Shown here in pieces: positions 52,597-62,434 of a DNA stretch of 64,000 nucleotides. The translations under genes were made by a program, and so were the position numbers. The stretch is taken from the NCBI GenBank assembly GCA_965263455.1, contig CBDHHN010000004.1:3100001-3164000 (forward strand). The letters are read 5' to 3'. The DNA comes from CADEDH01 sp965263455. Its GTDB lineage: Bacteria > Actinomycetota > Acidimicrobiia > Acidimicrobiales > SZUA-35. Under the pieces are notes generated by a model that saw only the letters and a list, made by a program, of their open reading frames with translations, was not told the origin of the DNA and did no database searches. How positions within the stretch are numbered: the stretch's first letter is position 1; each line of letters starts with the position of its first letter.

Positions 52597-53831
52597 TCAC
52601 CCGAAGACCCGGAGCCCCGGCTCGTCGTCGGCCCGGCGGACCCCGACCACGGCCGGGCGGGGGCCCCGGTCGTCGACGAGGACCAGGTCGGCCCGCGTGC
52701 CCTCGGCCAGCCGGCCCCGGTCGGCGAGGCCGGCCATGGCCGCCGGGCCCGAGGTGATGAGCCCGACCGCACGGGGCAGGGTGGTGATCCCCTCGGCGGC
52801 GATGGCGAACACCGACTGGAGCATGGCCGGCGGCAGGTAGTCGGAGGCCAGCACGTCGCACAGGCCGGCCGCCACCAGCTCCCGGGCCGACGTGTTGCCG
52901 GTGTGGGACGAGCCCCGCAGGGCGTTGGGGGCGCCCATCACGATGGCCATGTCCCGCTCCCGGGCCGCTTCGGCCGCACCCACCGAGACCGGGAACTCGG
53001 CGATGGTGGCCCCCGCCTCGTGGGAGGCGGCCAGGCTCTCGGCCGAGTCGGCGTCATGGGCCAGGAGACGGAACTCACCGGCCTTGGCCCGGGGCCCGAG
53101 TTGGGCCATGTTGGTCTCCCGCAGGTGGAACACCTGCTCGGCCTCGGCCACCAGACCGGCCACGAAGTCGTCGACCGTCTGACCCTCGGGCAGCTCGCTC
53201 GGGTCGATGGCGGCGGCGAACTGGGAGGCGTCGTGGTATTGGCCCTGGCCCGGCGTGTGGTCCTCGAACGAGATCAGGGGGACGTCGCCCAGGGTGCCGG
53301 CATCCAGGTCCTCCAGCAACGGGGTCAAGGCCAGGGGGTCGCGGGCCTCGAAGCGGAACAGCACCCGATGGTCGACCTGGGCCCGACCGCCGACCCGGCG
53401 CTCGGTCAGCTGCCGGTTCAGCTCCCGGGCCTTCGCCACCGTTCGCCCCGACCGCTCCTTCTCCTGGTAGCCGACGCCGTGGAAGGCGGTGGTGATGCCC
53501 GATGACCGGAGGCGGCCCTCGAAGGCCTGGATGGCGTAGTCGAAGGCGAAGTGGGCGGTTCGCCGGGGGTTGATCTCCCGCTCCAGCCCGTCGCTGTGGG
53601 TGTCGACCAGGCCGGGGAGGAGGAGCAGGTTGGCGCCGTCCACGGCGCCACCGGGGCGGGCTCCGCCCTCGACCAGGGCCGTGATGCGGCCCCCGGTGAC
53701 CTCGACGGTCACGTCGTCGGCCACCCGGTCGGCCAACACGGCCCGCACGTTGGTGAGGACGTAGTCGTCGGCGGCGGCCGGATCGGCCCCCGGCTCGGGC
53801 GACAGCGACGGGGCGGAGGGGGGGACGGTGG

Positions 53832-53835
<4 letters not shown>
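52597..53835 (-). CDS. phnM: PhnM, alpha-D-ribose 1-methylphosphonate 5-triphosphate diphosphatase
   Basis: This 412-residue amidohydrolase-type enzyme removes pyrophosphate from the C-P lyase intermediate to give ribose 1-methylphosphonate 5-phosphate. Marks are LLLPGLVDTHSDGLEREINPRR (first metal ligands), TAFHGVGYQEKERSG, SFEDHTPGQGQY and the late LASDYLPPAML. The first 25 residues are an Ala/Pro/Ser-rich extension. ATG 53835 overlaps the phnL stop by 4 nt. It ends the conserved phn core, followed by the GNAT gene. Confidence 0.94.
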
Positions 53836-54655
<820 letters not shown>

Positions 54656-54659
<4 letters not shown>

Positions 54660-55474
54660 CCTCGGGCCGCTCCCACCAGTCGTTGGCTGTAGGGGTGCTG
54701 GGGATCCTCCAGCAACTGGTCGGTCAGGCCCCGCTCGACCACCACCCCCTGGTGCATGACCAGGCAGCGTTGGGTCAGCATCTCGATGACGTTGAAGTCA
54801 TGGGAGACCACGACGGCGGCCACCCCGGTCTCCTCCAGCAGATCGCGGATGAGGTCGAGCACGGCGGCGCCGACCGAGGCGTCGAGTCCGGTCGTCGGCT
54901 CGTCGAGCAGCAGCACGGGCGGTCGGTTGGCCAGGGCCCGGGCCAGCTGGACCCGTTGTCGCATGCCACCGGAGAACGTCTGGACCGGGTCGTCCATCCG
55001 GTCGAGGGGGACCTCGGTCCGCTCCAGGAGTTCGGTGGCCCGGTCCCGGATGCGGCCGAAGTGCCGCAGCCCGGCCGCGGTCAGGGGCTCGGCGATGTTG
55101 CCCCCGGCCGAGACCCGCAGATCGAGGCCCTCGCTCGGGTCCTGGTAGACGACGGCCAGGTCGGCGATGCGCAGGGCCCGCCGCTCCGACCCGTCGAGGT
55201 CGCACACGTTGGTCGCCCCGCCGTCGACCGAGGCCAGGCGGACCACGCCCTCGGTCGCCGGCTGGTCCCCGGCGATGCAGCGCATCAGGGTCGACTTGCC
55301 CGAACCCGATTCGCCGATGATGCCGAGGGCCTCACCCGCCACCACCTCGAACCCGACATCCCGGCAGCCCAGGATGTCGCCGTACCACTTGGTCAGACCC
55401 TCGACGGCCAGGGCCGGCGCGGTGGTGGATCCGGTGTCGGCCGGGGTGGTGGGGTCGAGGGTTCCCGCGGTCAC
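54656..55474 (-). CDS. phnK: PhnK, C-P lyase ABC-type subunit
   Basis: This 272-residue ABC-type protein of the C-P lyase complex resembles dipeptide-type ATPases. Walker A is GESGSGKST, Q-loop VYQDPSEGLDLRVSAGGNIAEPL, signature FSGGMRQR, Walker B VLLLDEPTTGLD and H-loop VVSHDFNVIEML. PhnK sits on PhnJ in known complexes. The GTG start (55474) overlaps the PhnJ stop (GTGA) and has a GAGGTG site; an open frame further upstream inside phnJ is not part of it. Confidence 0.94.
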
Positions 55475-56466
55475 AGATCCACCTCGGTCTCGTCGTCGGC
55501 CAGCAGCCCGGCGGCGATCCGCTGCCTGCGGCACCAATCGGTGTCGGAACAGACCCAGCTCGACGAGCCGTCCTGATTGGGGAGCTCGACCAGGTAGGCC
55601 GAGAGCCCGTCCCCGGCTCCGGGGGCGATGAGCCCACACCGGCAGGGGGCGGACACCTCCTCCACCTGGAACGGCACGTCCTCGAAGGTCAGCGGTTCGA
55701 CGTCGGTGTGGGGCGGGACGGCGTAGATCCGCTTCTCCCGCCCGGCCCCGAACAGCGACAGGAACTGGGCCTGGTGGAGGGGTGGCACGTCCCAGCGGGG
55801 GATGGGCGTGGTGGCGATGACGTAGCGGCCGTCGACCAGGCACGGATAGCCGGTGGTTCGGGTGATCACTCCGTTGCGGACGATGTCCTCGTACAGGCTG
55901 ACCCAGATCCGTGCGTAGTCGGCCTCGGCGTGCATCCGGCGCAACTCGGTGACGTCCCGCTCGACCCCCCGCAGCGGCTCCGGAACCGGGACCTGGAGGA
56001 CCAGGATCTGATCGTCGACCAGTCGATCCTCCGGAACCCGGTGGCGGGTCTGGATGACCGTGGCCTCCCGAGGGTCGGTGGTGGTGGCCACCCCCTCGGC
56101 CCGGCGGATGAGGCGGCGCAGGTTGGCGGCGTTGACGCCCCCGTCCTCGCCCTGGTCGTAGACCTTGACCACATCGTCGGGGCCGACGATGGCCAGCGTG
56201 ATCTGCAACCCGCCCGATCCCCAGCCCCGGGCCACCGGCATCTCCCGGGAGCCGAAGGGGACCTGGTAGCCGGGGACGGCCACCGCGCTGAGCACGGCCC
56301 GCCGCACCTCCCGCTTCGACGACTCGTCGAGCACGGTCTGGCGGTCGGCCGGGGCCACGGTCCCCGTGTCGGCGTCCATCCCGGCCTCATGATCGGCCGG
56401 TCGGTCGGCGCCCGTCGCCTGGGTTCCGGCGCCGTCGAGTCGGGCCAGGGTCTCGAGCAGGCTCAT
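55471..56466 (-). CDS. phnJ: PhnJ, radical SAM carbon-phosphorus lyase
   Basis: This 331-residue catalytic subunit cleaves the C-P bond. Typical stretches are VAVPGYQVPFGSREMPVARGWGSGGLQ (the glycyl-radical Gly region), QTRHRVPEDRL and RNGVITRTTGYPCLVDGRYVI. The C-terminal Cys pattern is PCRCG...WVCSDTDWC, or C-x-C-x28-C-x5-C. The known enzyme has C-x2-C-x21-C-x5-C, so the final C-x5-C (with the thiyl-radical Cys) is kept but the first pair is one residue closer and the loop longer. ATG 56466 overlaps the phnI stop by 4 nt. Confidence 0.92.
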   Translation of the reverse strand: MSLLETLARLDGAGTQATGADRPADHEAGMDADTGTVAPADRQTVLDESSKREVRRAVLSAVAVPGYQVPFGSREMPVARGWGSGGLQITLAIVGPDDVVKVYDQGEDGGVNAANLRRLIRRAEGVATTTDPREATVIQTRHRVPEDRLVDDQILVLQVPVPEPLRGVERDVTELRRMHAEADYARIWVSLYEDIVRNGVITRTTGYPCLVDGRYVIATTPIPRWDVPPLHQAQFLSLFGAGREKRIYAVPPHTDVEPLTFEDVPFQVEEVSAPCRCGLIAPGAGDGLSAYLVELPNQDGSSSWVCSDTDWCRRQRIAAGLLADDETEVDL

Positions 56467-57689
56467 GGCGTGAACTCCGGGCACGTGGTCGACGCCGACT
56501 CCCGGTCGGTCTCGTCCGAGGTCTCGGCCCGGGCGGCCCGCACCGCCTGCTTGCGTTCCATCATGGAGCGGAAGGTGACGTAGTGGGGCAGCTTCAGGTG
56601 CTCCAGGAAGCCCGACGAGTCGAGGCCGTCGGTGGTCATCAGCAGCGACTGGGCCAGGGGAGAGGTGCCGTCGTCGCGGCTGAGGGCGATGTCGAGGTTG
56701 GCCATGGCGATGGCCTTGCGCTCGTTGTGGCCGAACACCATCCCGTAGCCGGCGTCGAAGCGACCCCGATCCTCGTCGGCCCCGTCCAGGTCTTCGATGG
56801 CCTCGACCTCGGTCACCCGGACCGCGCCGATGGTGACGGGACCGATGCCGCCCGGGTGCTCGACCGTGACCGGAAGCCGGCCGTGGCGCACCTCGCCCAG
56901 GGTGATCTCGTGGAGGTGCCGGTCGGGGCCGAGGATGTTGCGGTACCAGAGTTGGACCAGACCGCCGGTCTCGGCCCGGGCCATGGAGGCCAGTACGGCC
57001 GAGCGGGGTGCCCCCGGACGGGCCGGGACGCGGGTGATGTCGGCCGGCTCCGGGTCGTCGGTGCGGCGCCGGTCCACCAGCAGGTCCATGGCCCGCAGCG
57101 TGTCCAGCAGCCGCCCCGGAACCCGGGGTCCGTCGGCCGGGTCGGCGCCGACGGCATCATCGACCGCCGGGCCGGCGTCGGTGATGCCGGTGCCGGTGCC
57201 GTGGGTGGGGGCGGTCCGGTGGGCGTCCGCCGTCGGGCTCAGGACGGCATCGGCGGCGGCGCGGGCGGCGCCGGAGCGGGCCTCGTCCTCGTCGGTCCGG
57301 TCGAGGAGCCGTCCGGTGTAGTCCAGGGTCCGACCCAGGAGCTGGGGCCCCGGCGGTTCGCGGAAGGCGGGCACGATGCGGCGGATGACGTCGATCTCGT
57401 CGGCGTCGACGGTGACCGACGTGCCGAAGCGGGGCAGGGTCGAACGGTGGGCCCGGACCAGGTGGGCGGCCTCGACCACGTCCCCCTCGGCCTGGCGGAA
57501 GGCCCGGGCCGCGGTCTCGGGATCCCACAGGCCGCCCTCACCCATGACCCGGTCGACGGCGTAGCCCAGGCGCTCGATGATCTGGTCCAGTTCCAGCCAG
57601 GGGCTGGCCGCCTCCAGGCGGGTACGGCGGACCAACTCCTCGGCGGCCCGGATGGCGTCGAAACCGCCCTTGGCGGCGACATAGCCCAT
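56463..57689 (-). CDS. phnI: PhnI, C-P lyase nucleosidase/transferase subunit
   Basis: This 408-residue subunit works with PhnG, H and L to attach phosphonate to ATP's ribose with loss of adenine. It starts MGYVAAKGGFDAIRAAEELV and ends with GMVFGHNERKAIAMANLDIAL, LMTTDGLDSSGFLEHLKLPHYVTFRS, close to the family pattern. A Thr/Asp/Gly-rich loop (about 155-185) appears to be an insertion. It lies 3 bp after phnH and overlaps phnJ. Confidence 0.94.
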   Translation of the reverse strand: MGYVAAKGGFDAIRAAEELVRRTRLEAASPWLELDQIIERLGYAVDRVMGEGGLWDPETAARAFRQAEGDVVEAAHLVRAHRSTLPRFGTSVTVDADEIDVIRRIVPAFREPPGPQLLGRTLDYTGRLLDRTDEDEARSGAARAAADAVLSPTADAHRTAPTHGTGTGITDAGPAVDDAVGADPADGPRVPGRLLDTLRAMDLLVDRRRTDDPEPADITRVPARPGAPRSAVLASMARAETGGLVQLWYRNILGPDRHLHEITLGEVRHGRLPVTVEHPGGIGPVTIGAVRVTEVEAIEDLDGADEDRGRFDAGYGMVFGHNERKAIAMANLDIALSRDDGTSPLAQSLLMTTDGLDSSGFLEHLKLPHYVTFRSMMERKQAVRAARAETSDETDRESASTTCPEFTP

Positions 57690-57692
57690 TGG

Positions 57693-58373
57693 TCAGTCCT
57701 CCTCGGTGGGGGCCGACCCGTCGGTCGGCCGGTCGGTGGTGGTGGTGGTCACGGTGACCGTCGTGCTGCGGGGTATGGCGGCAACGGCGCCGGTGCGGTC
57801 CACGAGCCAGACGTCGAATCCGGCCGGGAACGAGGCCGAGGCCCGACCCAGTCCGGCCGCCGTTGCCGGGTCCAGGCCCTCGATGCGGAGCCGGCGCACC
57901 CCGGGCACGCCGGGCCCCCGCAGTTCCAGGGTCGTGGCGGGCCCGTCGGTCGGCCCGGGGGCCGCCGCGGCGTCGACGGCCTCGGCGGGCAGGGCGTGAA
58001 GGGCGGTCACGGCCAGGGCCGCCTTGGCTCCGTCCTCGGGGCTGAGGGCGGAGCCGACCGCCAGGTTCGCCAGCTGGGTCGGGGTGGGGGCGGTAAGCAC
58101 CGGGAACAGGGCCTGGTCGAGGGCGACGACCGTCGCCCCGGTGGCCTCGGCCACGGCCCGGGCCAACTCGGGGTCGTCGGGGGCGGCCACCCCGAGCTCC
58201 ACATCGGCCAGACACAGGGCGGGCACCGCCGCCGGATGGAGACCCAGGTCGAGCACGTCGGCCGGGAACGAGCGCAGGCGGCCGGGCTCGGACAGCGTTC
58301 GCAGGCATACGTCGAAGGCCTGCTGGGACCGGGCCCCGGTCAGCCGCAGGGCGGCGATGTCGACGGTCGTCAT
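57693..58373 (-). CDS. phnH: PhnH, C-P lyase complex subunit
   Basis: This 226-residue PLP-transferase-like but cofactor-free subunit of the C-P lyase core has QQAFDVCLRTLSEPGR, GTEL-type positions replaced by LELRGPGVPG, and FPAGFDVWLVD. The C-terminal tail is Thr-rich. Its ATG shares one base with the phnG stop (TGATG). Confidence 0.9.
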   Translation of the reverse strand: MTTVDIAALRLTGARSQQAFDVCLRTLSEPGRLRSFPADVLDLGLHPAAVPALCLADVELGVAAPDDPELARAVAEATGATVVALDQALFPVLTAPTPTQLANLAVGSALSPEDGAKAALAVTALHALPAEAVDAAAAPGPTDGPATTLELRGPGVPGVRRLRIEGLDPATAAGLGRASASFPAGFDVWLVDRTGAVAAIPRSTTVTVTTTTTDRPTDGSAPTEED

Positions 58374-58852
58374 CAGCCCATCTCCTCGAACGAGACCACG
58401 GTGGGAGCCAGCGCCTCCCATTCCCGACGCCGGGCCTCGGCCTGTTCCTGCTCGGTCCGATGGCACAGGGCCTCGATCTCGGCCCGCAGCGGACCTCCGG
58501 CCTCGGCCTCGGCGTCGCAGATGGCGGCGGCCAGGGCGGTCGGACGGTCGTCGCCCAGGCGCATGCTCCAGCCTCGGGCCCCCCGGAACCGGAGCTCGCA
58601 TCGGGTTGCCAGCACGTCACCGAGGAGGAAGCGGGTGGCCTCCACCGGCTCCCGCACCTGCAGGGTGACCATGCCCACGTCGGGGCCGAGCATCGGCTCG
58701 GGTTGGGTGCCGTCGGCCAGGCACCGCTCGGCCAGGGCCTGGAGGGGGGCGGCCTCGGCCGCACTCAACAGCTCGGCCCGGCGCCGCCGGGCCGAATCGC
58801 CCGGGTTGGACCGGTCGGCGTCGGCCCCGGGGGCCGACGGGTCGGTGGTCAT
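58373..58852 (-). CDS. phnG: PhnG, C-P lyase complex subunit
   Basis: This 159-residue subunit has RRRRAELLSAAEAAPLQAL, PDVGMVTLQVREPVEATRFLLGDVLATRCEL and GWSMRLGDDRPTALAAAICDAE, all typical of PhnG. It overlaps phnF by 4 nt (ATGA) and phnH by one base, so it is part of a tightly coupled operon. Confidence 0.93.
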   Translation of the reverse strand: MTTDPSAPGADADRSNPGDSARRRRAELLSAAEAAPLQALAERCLADGTQPEPMLGPDVGMVTLQVREPVEATRFLLGDVLATRCELRFRGARGWSMRLGDDRPTALAAAICDAEAEAGGPLRAEIEALCHRTEQEQAEARRREWEALAPTVVSFEEMG

Positions 58853-59649
58853 GGGGTGGTCCTTTCGTCGGTCGGGTCCGCGTCGGGCTCGGGGTCCGGT
58901 CCCCGCCGATCGAGGGGTGGGGGAGCGGTGCCGTCGCTCGGCCCGACCTCCAGATAGACGGCGAAGCAGTCGGCCCGCAGCCAGCCGTTGCTGTACTCGG
59001 TCGGTTGGCCCTCGCCGGTGGCGCGGTTGACGGTCTCGGTCCGCCAGGCCAGCGGTCGGCCGACGAGATCGAGGTGGTCGGCCACGTCAGCCTCGACCGG
59101 GCGGAGATCGGCCCGGATCCACCAACGCTCGGTGGCCACGCCGTAGTGGTCGGCCAGGACTTCGGCCGTCGACACCGGGTGGTTCAGCCGGTCGGCCAGG
59201 TCGGGGAACCGGGCCGACGGGAACCACATGACCTGATGGGCGGCCGGGAGCCCGTCGATCAGGCCCACCCGTTCCAGGCGGACCACGGCCTGGCCCCGGG
59301 CCAGCAGCAGGTGGCGGGCCACCCGGGCCGGGGCTCGGGTCCGGCGGGCCTCGATGATCTGGTACCCGGCCTCGTGTCCGGCGCCGCGGACGACCCGGCT
59401 CCAGCTGGGCAGGGACCCGGCCCGCAGGCCGTAGGGGAGCCGGAGGGCGACGAACGTGCCCGAACCCCGGGTCCGGCGGACGGCGTGGCGCCGCTCCAAC
59501 TCCTGCAGGGCGGCCCGGGCCGTGATCCGGCTGACCCCGTGATCGGCGGCCAACTGGTGCTCCGAGGGCAGGCGGGTGCCGGGGGTCAACCCGACGAGTG
59601 CCCCCTCCAGCTCGTCGGCCATGGCCAGGTAGGCGACGTCGCTGCTCAC
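58849..59649 (-). CDS. phnF: PhnF, GntR/HutC-family regulator of phosphonate genes
   Basis: This 266-residue regulator has an N-terminal GntR winged helix (about 15-75: LPSEHQLAADHGVSRITARAALQELERRHAVRRTRGSGTFV) and a C-terminal UTRA ligand-binding domain (about 95-235: EARRTRAPARVARHLLL, VVRLERVGLIDGLPAAHQVMWFPSARF). It is the first gene of the phn operon. GTG 59649 starts the conserved part; a longer upstream frame covers its own promoter and is rejected. It likely represses the divergent promoter through the palindrome at 59674-59687. Confidence 0.92.
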   Translation of the reverse strand: MSSDVAYLAMADELEGALVGLTPGTRLPSEHQLAADHGVSRITARAALQELERRHAVRRTRGSGTFVALRLPYGLRAGSLPSWSRVVRGAGHEAGYQIIEARRTRAPARVARHLLLARGQAVVRLERVGLIDGLPAAHQVMWFPSARFPDLADRLNHPVSTAEVLADHYGVATERWWIRADLRPVEADVADHLDLVGRPLAWRTETVNRATGEGQPTEYSNGWLRADCFAVYLEVGPSDGTAPPPLDRRGPDPEPDADPTDERTTP

Positions 59650-59673
59650 AGCGACAACTCTGACACGGGTCAA

Positions 59674-59687
59674 GTTGTCATGACAAC
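59674..59687. promoter_or_regulatory. Palindromic PhnF-type operator GTTGTCATGACAAC
   Basis: This 14-bp perfect palindrome lies between divergent phnF and the 2H-phosphoesterase gene, 24 bp before the phnF start. A further GACAAC at 59653-59658 is the complement of its left end. GntR/HutC regulators bind such sites. Copy-like sequence also occurs at 6791. Confidence 0.65.
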
Positions 59688-59700
59688 CGGTTTTCTGTCC

Positions 59701-59737
59701 GTTCACCTGTTCACCTTCGACCACCGTGTCGTTCACC
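59701..59737 (+). promoter_or_regulatory. GTTCACC repeats resembling a Pho box
   Basis: GTTCACC occurs at 59701-59707, 59709-59715 and 59731-59737. The last two are 22 nt (two 11-nt turns) apart, the spacing of actinobacterial PhoP direct repeats whose core is GTTCACC. It sits upstream of the 2H gene and the phnF operon, so phosphate-starvation control by PhoP is likely. Confidence 0.55.
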
Positions 59738-59771
59738 TGATCGTGGCCGAACGGGCTGGTAGCGTGACCTC

Positions 59772-60326
59772 GTGAGCGCACGGCGGGAACTGATCCTGTA
59801 CGCCACGCCGGAGGGCGAACTGGGTCGCCAGTGCCGCCGGTACTTCGAGGTGGCGGCGGCCGAGATCGGGCCGACCACGGCCCAGACCTACCCACCCCAC
59901 GTGACCCTGACGGGTTTCTTCCGTCGAGCCGACCCCCGGGCCGACGAGGTGGTGGCCGAGATGCTGGAGGTGGTCCGCGACCACGGTCCACCCCCGCCGG
60001 ACTCGATCGAGGCCGAGCATCACCGGGCCGACGACTGGGTGGGCCTCGCGGTGCGTTCTCCCTGGTTGGAGGGGGTGACGGCCCGAGTCGTGGCCGGTCA
60101 CCGACTGGAGCCGGGCGATGATGCCCTCCGGCCCAAATCGTGGCTCCATCTGAGCCTGGCCTATGGCCGGCTTCCCGACGGGACGACCCTCGACCGCTAC
60201 CGCCACCTCGCCTCCGATCTCGTCGATCCGGCCGCCCCGGGCCCGTGGGCGGTCTCGCTGTGGGAGCGTCGGGACGATGGCTCCTGGGTCGATCACGGGG
60301 CCTCCCGGTCGCCCGGGACGGGCTGA
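59772..60326 (+). CDS. 2H-phosphoesterase-family protein linked to phosphonate genes
   Basis: This 184-residue protein has the two H-x-T/S motifs of 2H phosphoesterases (2'-5' RNA ligase-like): PPHVTLTGFF (His about 42) and SWLHLSLAYG (His about 129). Phosphonate clusters in other bacteria often carry a related 2H protein (DUF1045-like). Since no phnP (cyclic phosphodiesterase) is seen here, it may open the ribosyl 1,2-cyclic phosphate left by C-P lyase. That is inference. It is divergent from phnF, shares the Pho-box region, and precedes phnD by 145 bp. Confidence 0.78.
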   Translation: MSARRELILYATPEGELGRQCRRYFEVAAAEIGPTTAQTYPPHVTLTGFFRRADPRADEVVAEMLEVVRDHGPPPPDSIEAEHHRADDWVGLAVRSPWLEGVTARVVAGHRLEPGDDALRPKSWLHLSLAYGRLPDGTTLDRYRHLASDLVDPAAPGPWAVSLWERRDDGSWVDHGASRSPGTG

Positions 60327-60471
60327 TTCCACGTTACGTACCGGCAAGCATCAGTTCGCCCAGCATTCTTGCCGAGGGCATGTTCCCGACGCCGGTCGTT
60401 CGTTCCCGGTACCTAGCGTTCGCCGCGCGGGCGTTGCTCGCGCCCCTTTCGACGAGAGCAAGGAACCACGA

Positions 60472-61509
60472 ATGCTGAAGATGGACTGGCGCCGGATGCT
60501 GGTGCTGCTGATGGCCCTGGGCCTCGTGGCGGCCGCCTGCGGTAGCGACGATGAGGACGACGAGTCGACCGACACCGAAGAGGGTTCGGGCGTCGCTCGC
60601 GAAGACGACTGGCCCACCGAGATCACCTTCGGTGCCGTGCCGGCCGAGGCCGCCAGCAGCCTGGAGGCCGACTTCGAGACCACCCGAGAGATCCTGGAGG
60701 ACGAGCTCGGCATCGAGATCGAGTTCTTCCAGGCCAGCGACTACGCCGGCGTGATCGAGGGCATCATCGCCAACCGGGTCGACGTCGCCCAGTTCGGCGG
60801 CTTCTCCTATGTGATCGCCACCTCGAACGGTGCCGACGTGAGCGTGGCCGGCGTGATGACCGGCGGTCCGGACATCGAGCCCGGCTACCGCAGCTACGCC
60901 GTCACCCAGCCCGGTTCGGGCATCGAGAGCATCGAGGACTTCGCCGGCAAGAACATCTGCTTCGTCGACCCCGGCTCCACCTCGGGCTTCCTGTTCCCCT
61001 CCGAGGGTCTGCTGGCCGTCGGCCTCGACCCGTCGGAGACCTCCACCGACATCAACGCCACCTTCGCCGGTGGCCACGACGCCTCGGCCATCTCGGTGGC
61101 CAGCGGCGAGTGCGACGCCGGTTTCGCCTACGACTCCATGGTCACCAGCCAGCTGATCGAGTCGGGTGACATCAACGGTGTCATCGACACCGCCGAAGGC
61201 ACCGAGACCATCAACGAGGGTGAGGCCGACCTGGAGATCATCTGGAAGAGCCAGACCATCTCCGGCGCCCCCATGGCCATCTCCAACGAGCTGCCCGCCA
61301 GCTTCGTCGACGCCTTCACCGACGTCGTGACCAACAAGGTCAACGTCGACTGGGCCATCGAGAACGGCTACTGCGAGGGCACCCCCGAGGAGAACGACTG
61401 CTCGTTCGCCGACGAGGACGGCACCTGGGGCTTCGTGGCCAAGGACGACTCCTTCTACGACGGCATTCGCCAGGTGTGTGAAATCACCAAGGCCAGCCGG
61501 TGCGAGTGA
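60472..61509 (+). CDS. phnD: PhnD, phosphonate ABC transporter substrate-binding lipoprotein
   Basis: This 345-residue lipoprotein has signal and lipobox LVAAAC, then an acidic linker. The family fold shows in ITFGAVPAEAASSLEADFETTREIL, FFQASDYAGVIEGIIANRVDVAQFGGFSYVIA, KNICFVDPGSTSGFLFP and GGHDASAISVASGECDAGF, the phosphate/phosphonate-binding loops. It binds phosphonates outside the membrane for PhnC/PhnE. The ATG has an AAGGA site. The 145 bp before it contain GGCAAG/CTTGCC inverted repeats but no sure operator. Confidence 0.94.
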   Translation: MLKMDWRRMLVLLMALGLVAAACGSDDEDDESTDTEEGSGVAREDDWPTEITFGAVPAEAASSLEADFETTREILEDELGIEIEFFQASDYAGVIEGIIANRVDVAQFGGFSYVIATSNGADVSVAGVMTGGPDIEPGYRSYAVTQPGSGIESIEDFAGKNICFVDPGSTSGFLFPSEGLLAVGLDPSETSTDINATFAGGHDASAISVASGECDAGFAYDSMVTSQLIESGDINGVIDTAEGTETINEGEADLEIIWKSQTISGAPMAISNELPASFVDAFTDVVTNKVNVDWAIENGYCEGTPEENDCSFADEDGTWGFVAKDDSFYDGIRQVCEITKASRCE

Positions 61510-61513
61510 CGTG

Positions 61514-62434
61514 ATGAATAATCCGGTCAACGAAAGCGGTACGACCGGATTGGTCCGGGCCGGGGGCGACGCGCCCCCGGCCTCGGGGCCGTCCGCGGTC
61601 GAGATCTCCCATCTGGTGAAGACGTTCGACAACGGTCGGGTCCGAGCCCTGGACGACGTCAGTTTCTCCGTGCCCGAGGGCCAGCTCCTGGTCATCATCG
61701 GGTTGTCGGGGTCGGGCAAGTCGACCCTGCTTCGCCACCTCAACGGCCTGCACCGCCCCACCTCGGGCGGGGTCACGGTCCTCGGGGTCGACGTGCCGGC
61801 GGCCCGGGGTGCCGAACTCCGCCGTCTCCGGCGCGACGTCGGCTTCGTGTTCCAGCAGTTCAACATCGTGGGCCGCATCAGCTGCATGGAGAACGTGCTC
61901 TCCGGTGCGCTGGGCCGGGTTCCCGGTCCTCGCCTCGGCGCCTGGATGTACCCCAAGTCGCTGCGGCGCGAGGCGCTGGAGCAGCTGGACCGGGTCGGCC
62001 TGGCCGATCGGGCCTGGCAGCGGACCGACACCCTGTCCGGCGGCCAGCAGCAGCGGGTGGCCATCGCCCGGACCATGATGCAGAAGCCTCGCATCGTGTT
62101 GGCCGACGAGCCGGTGGCCTCGCTCGACCCCGAGATCTCGGGCCAGGTCATGGACGTGCTGTTCCGGCTGTGCCGGGAGGACAACATCACCGTGCTGTGC
62201 AGCCTGCACCAGGTCGACCTGGCCCTCGGGTGGGCCAATCGCCTGGTCGGTCTCCGGGACGGCAAGGTCGTGCTCGACACGCCGGTCGACGACTCGGTGA
62301 CCCAGGAGTCGGTCATGGAGGTGTACCAGCGGCTCGACCCGACGGGGGAGAAGCTCGACGAGTACGTGGCCCCCAACGGTGCCGCGGCCGCGGCCGAACC
62401 CTCGGTCGACGACACCCCCTCCCCGGTGTCATGA
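61514..62434 (+). CDS. phnC: PhnC, phosphonate ABC transporter ATPase
   Basis: This 306-residue ATPase has Walker A GLSGSGKST, Q-loop VFQQFNIVGRISCMENVLSGALG, signature LSGGQQQR, Walker B IVLADEPVASLDPE and H-loop SLHQVDLALG. The Q-loop pattern FQQFN(I/L)V is typical of PhnC. It follows phnD by 4 bp and its TGA overlaps the phnE ATG by 4 nt. The C-terminal 30 residues are an Ala/Pro-rich tail. Confidence 0.94.
   Translation: MNNPVNESGTTGLVRAGGDAPPASGPSAVEISHLVKTFDNGRVRALDDVSFSVPEGQLLVIIGLSGSGKSTLLRHLNGLHRPTSGGVTVLGVDVPAARGAELRRLRRDVGFVFQQFNIVGRISCMENVLSGALGRVPGPRLGAWMYPKSLRREALEQLDRVGLADRAWQRTDTLSGGQQQRVAIARTMMQKPRIVLADEPVASLDPEISGQVMDVLFRLCREDNITVLCSLHQVDLALGWANRLVGLRDGKVVLDTPVDDSVTQESVMEVYQRLDPTGEKLDEYVAPNGAAAAAEPSVDDTPSPVS

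Noticed and set aside
58849..59991. 380-residue version of PhnF
   Set aside because: The extra N-terminal part would cover the divergent promoter and the 2H gene start and is Arg/Pro-rich; the GntR domain starts at GTG 59649.
60327..60471. Possible small RNA or riboswitch before phnD
   Set aside because: Only weak inverted repeats (GGCAAG/CTTGCC) are present, which is not enough to support an RNA element.
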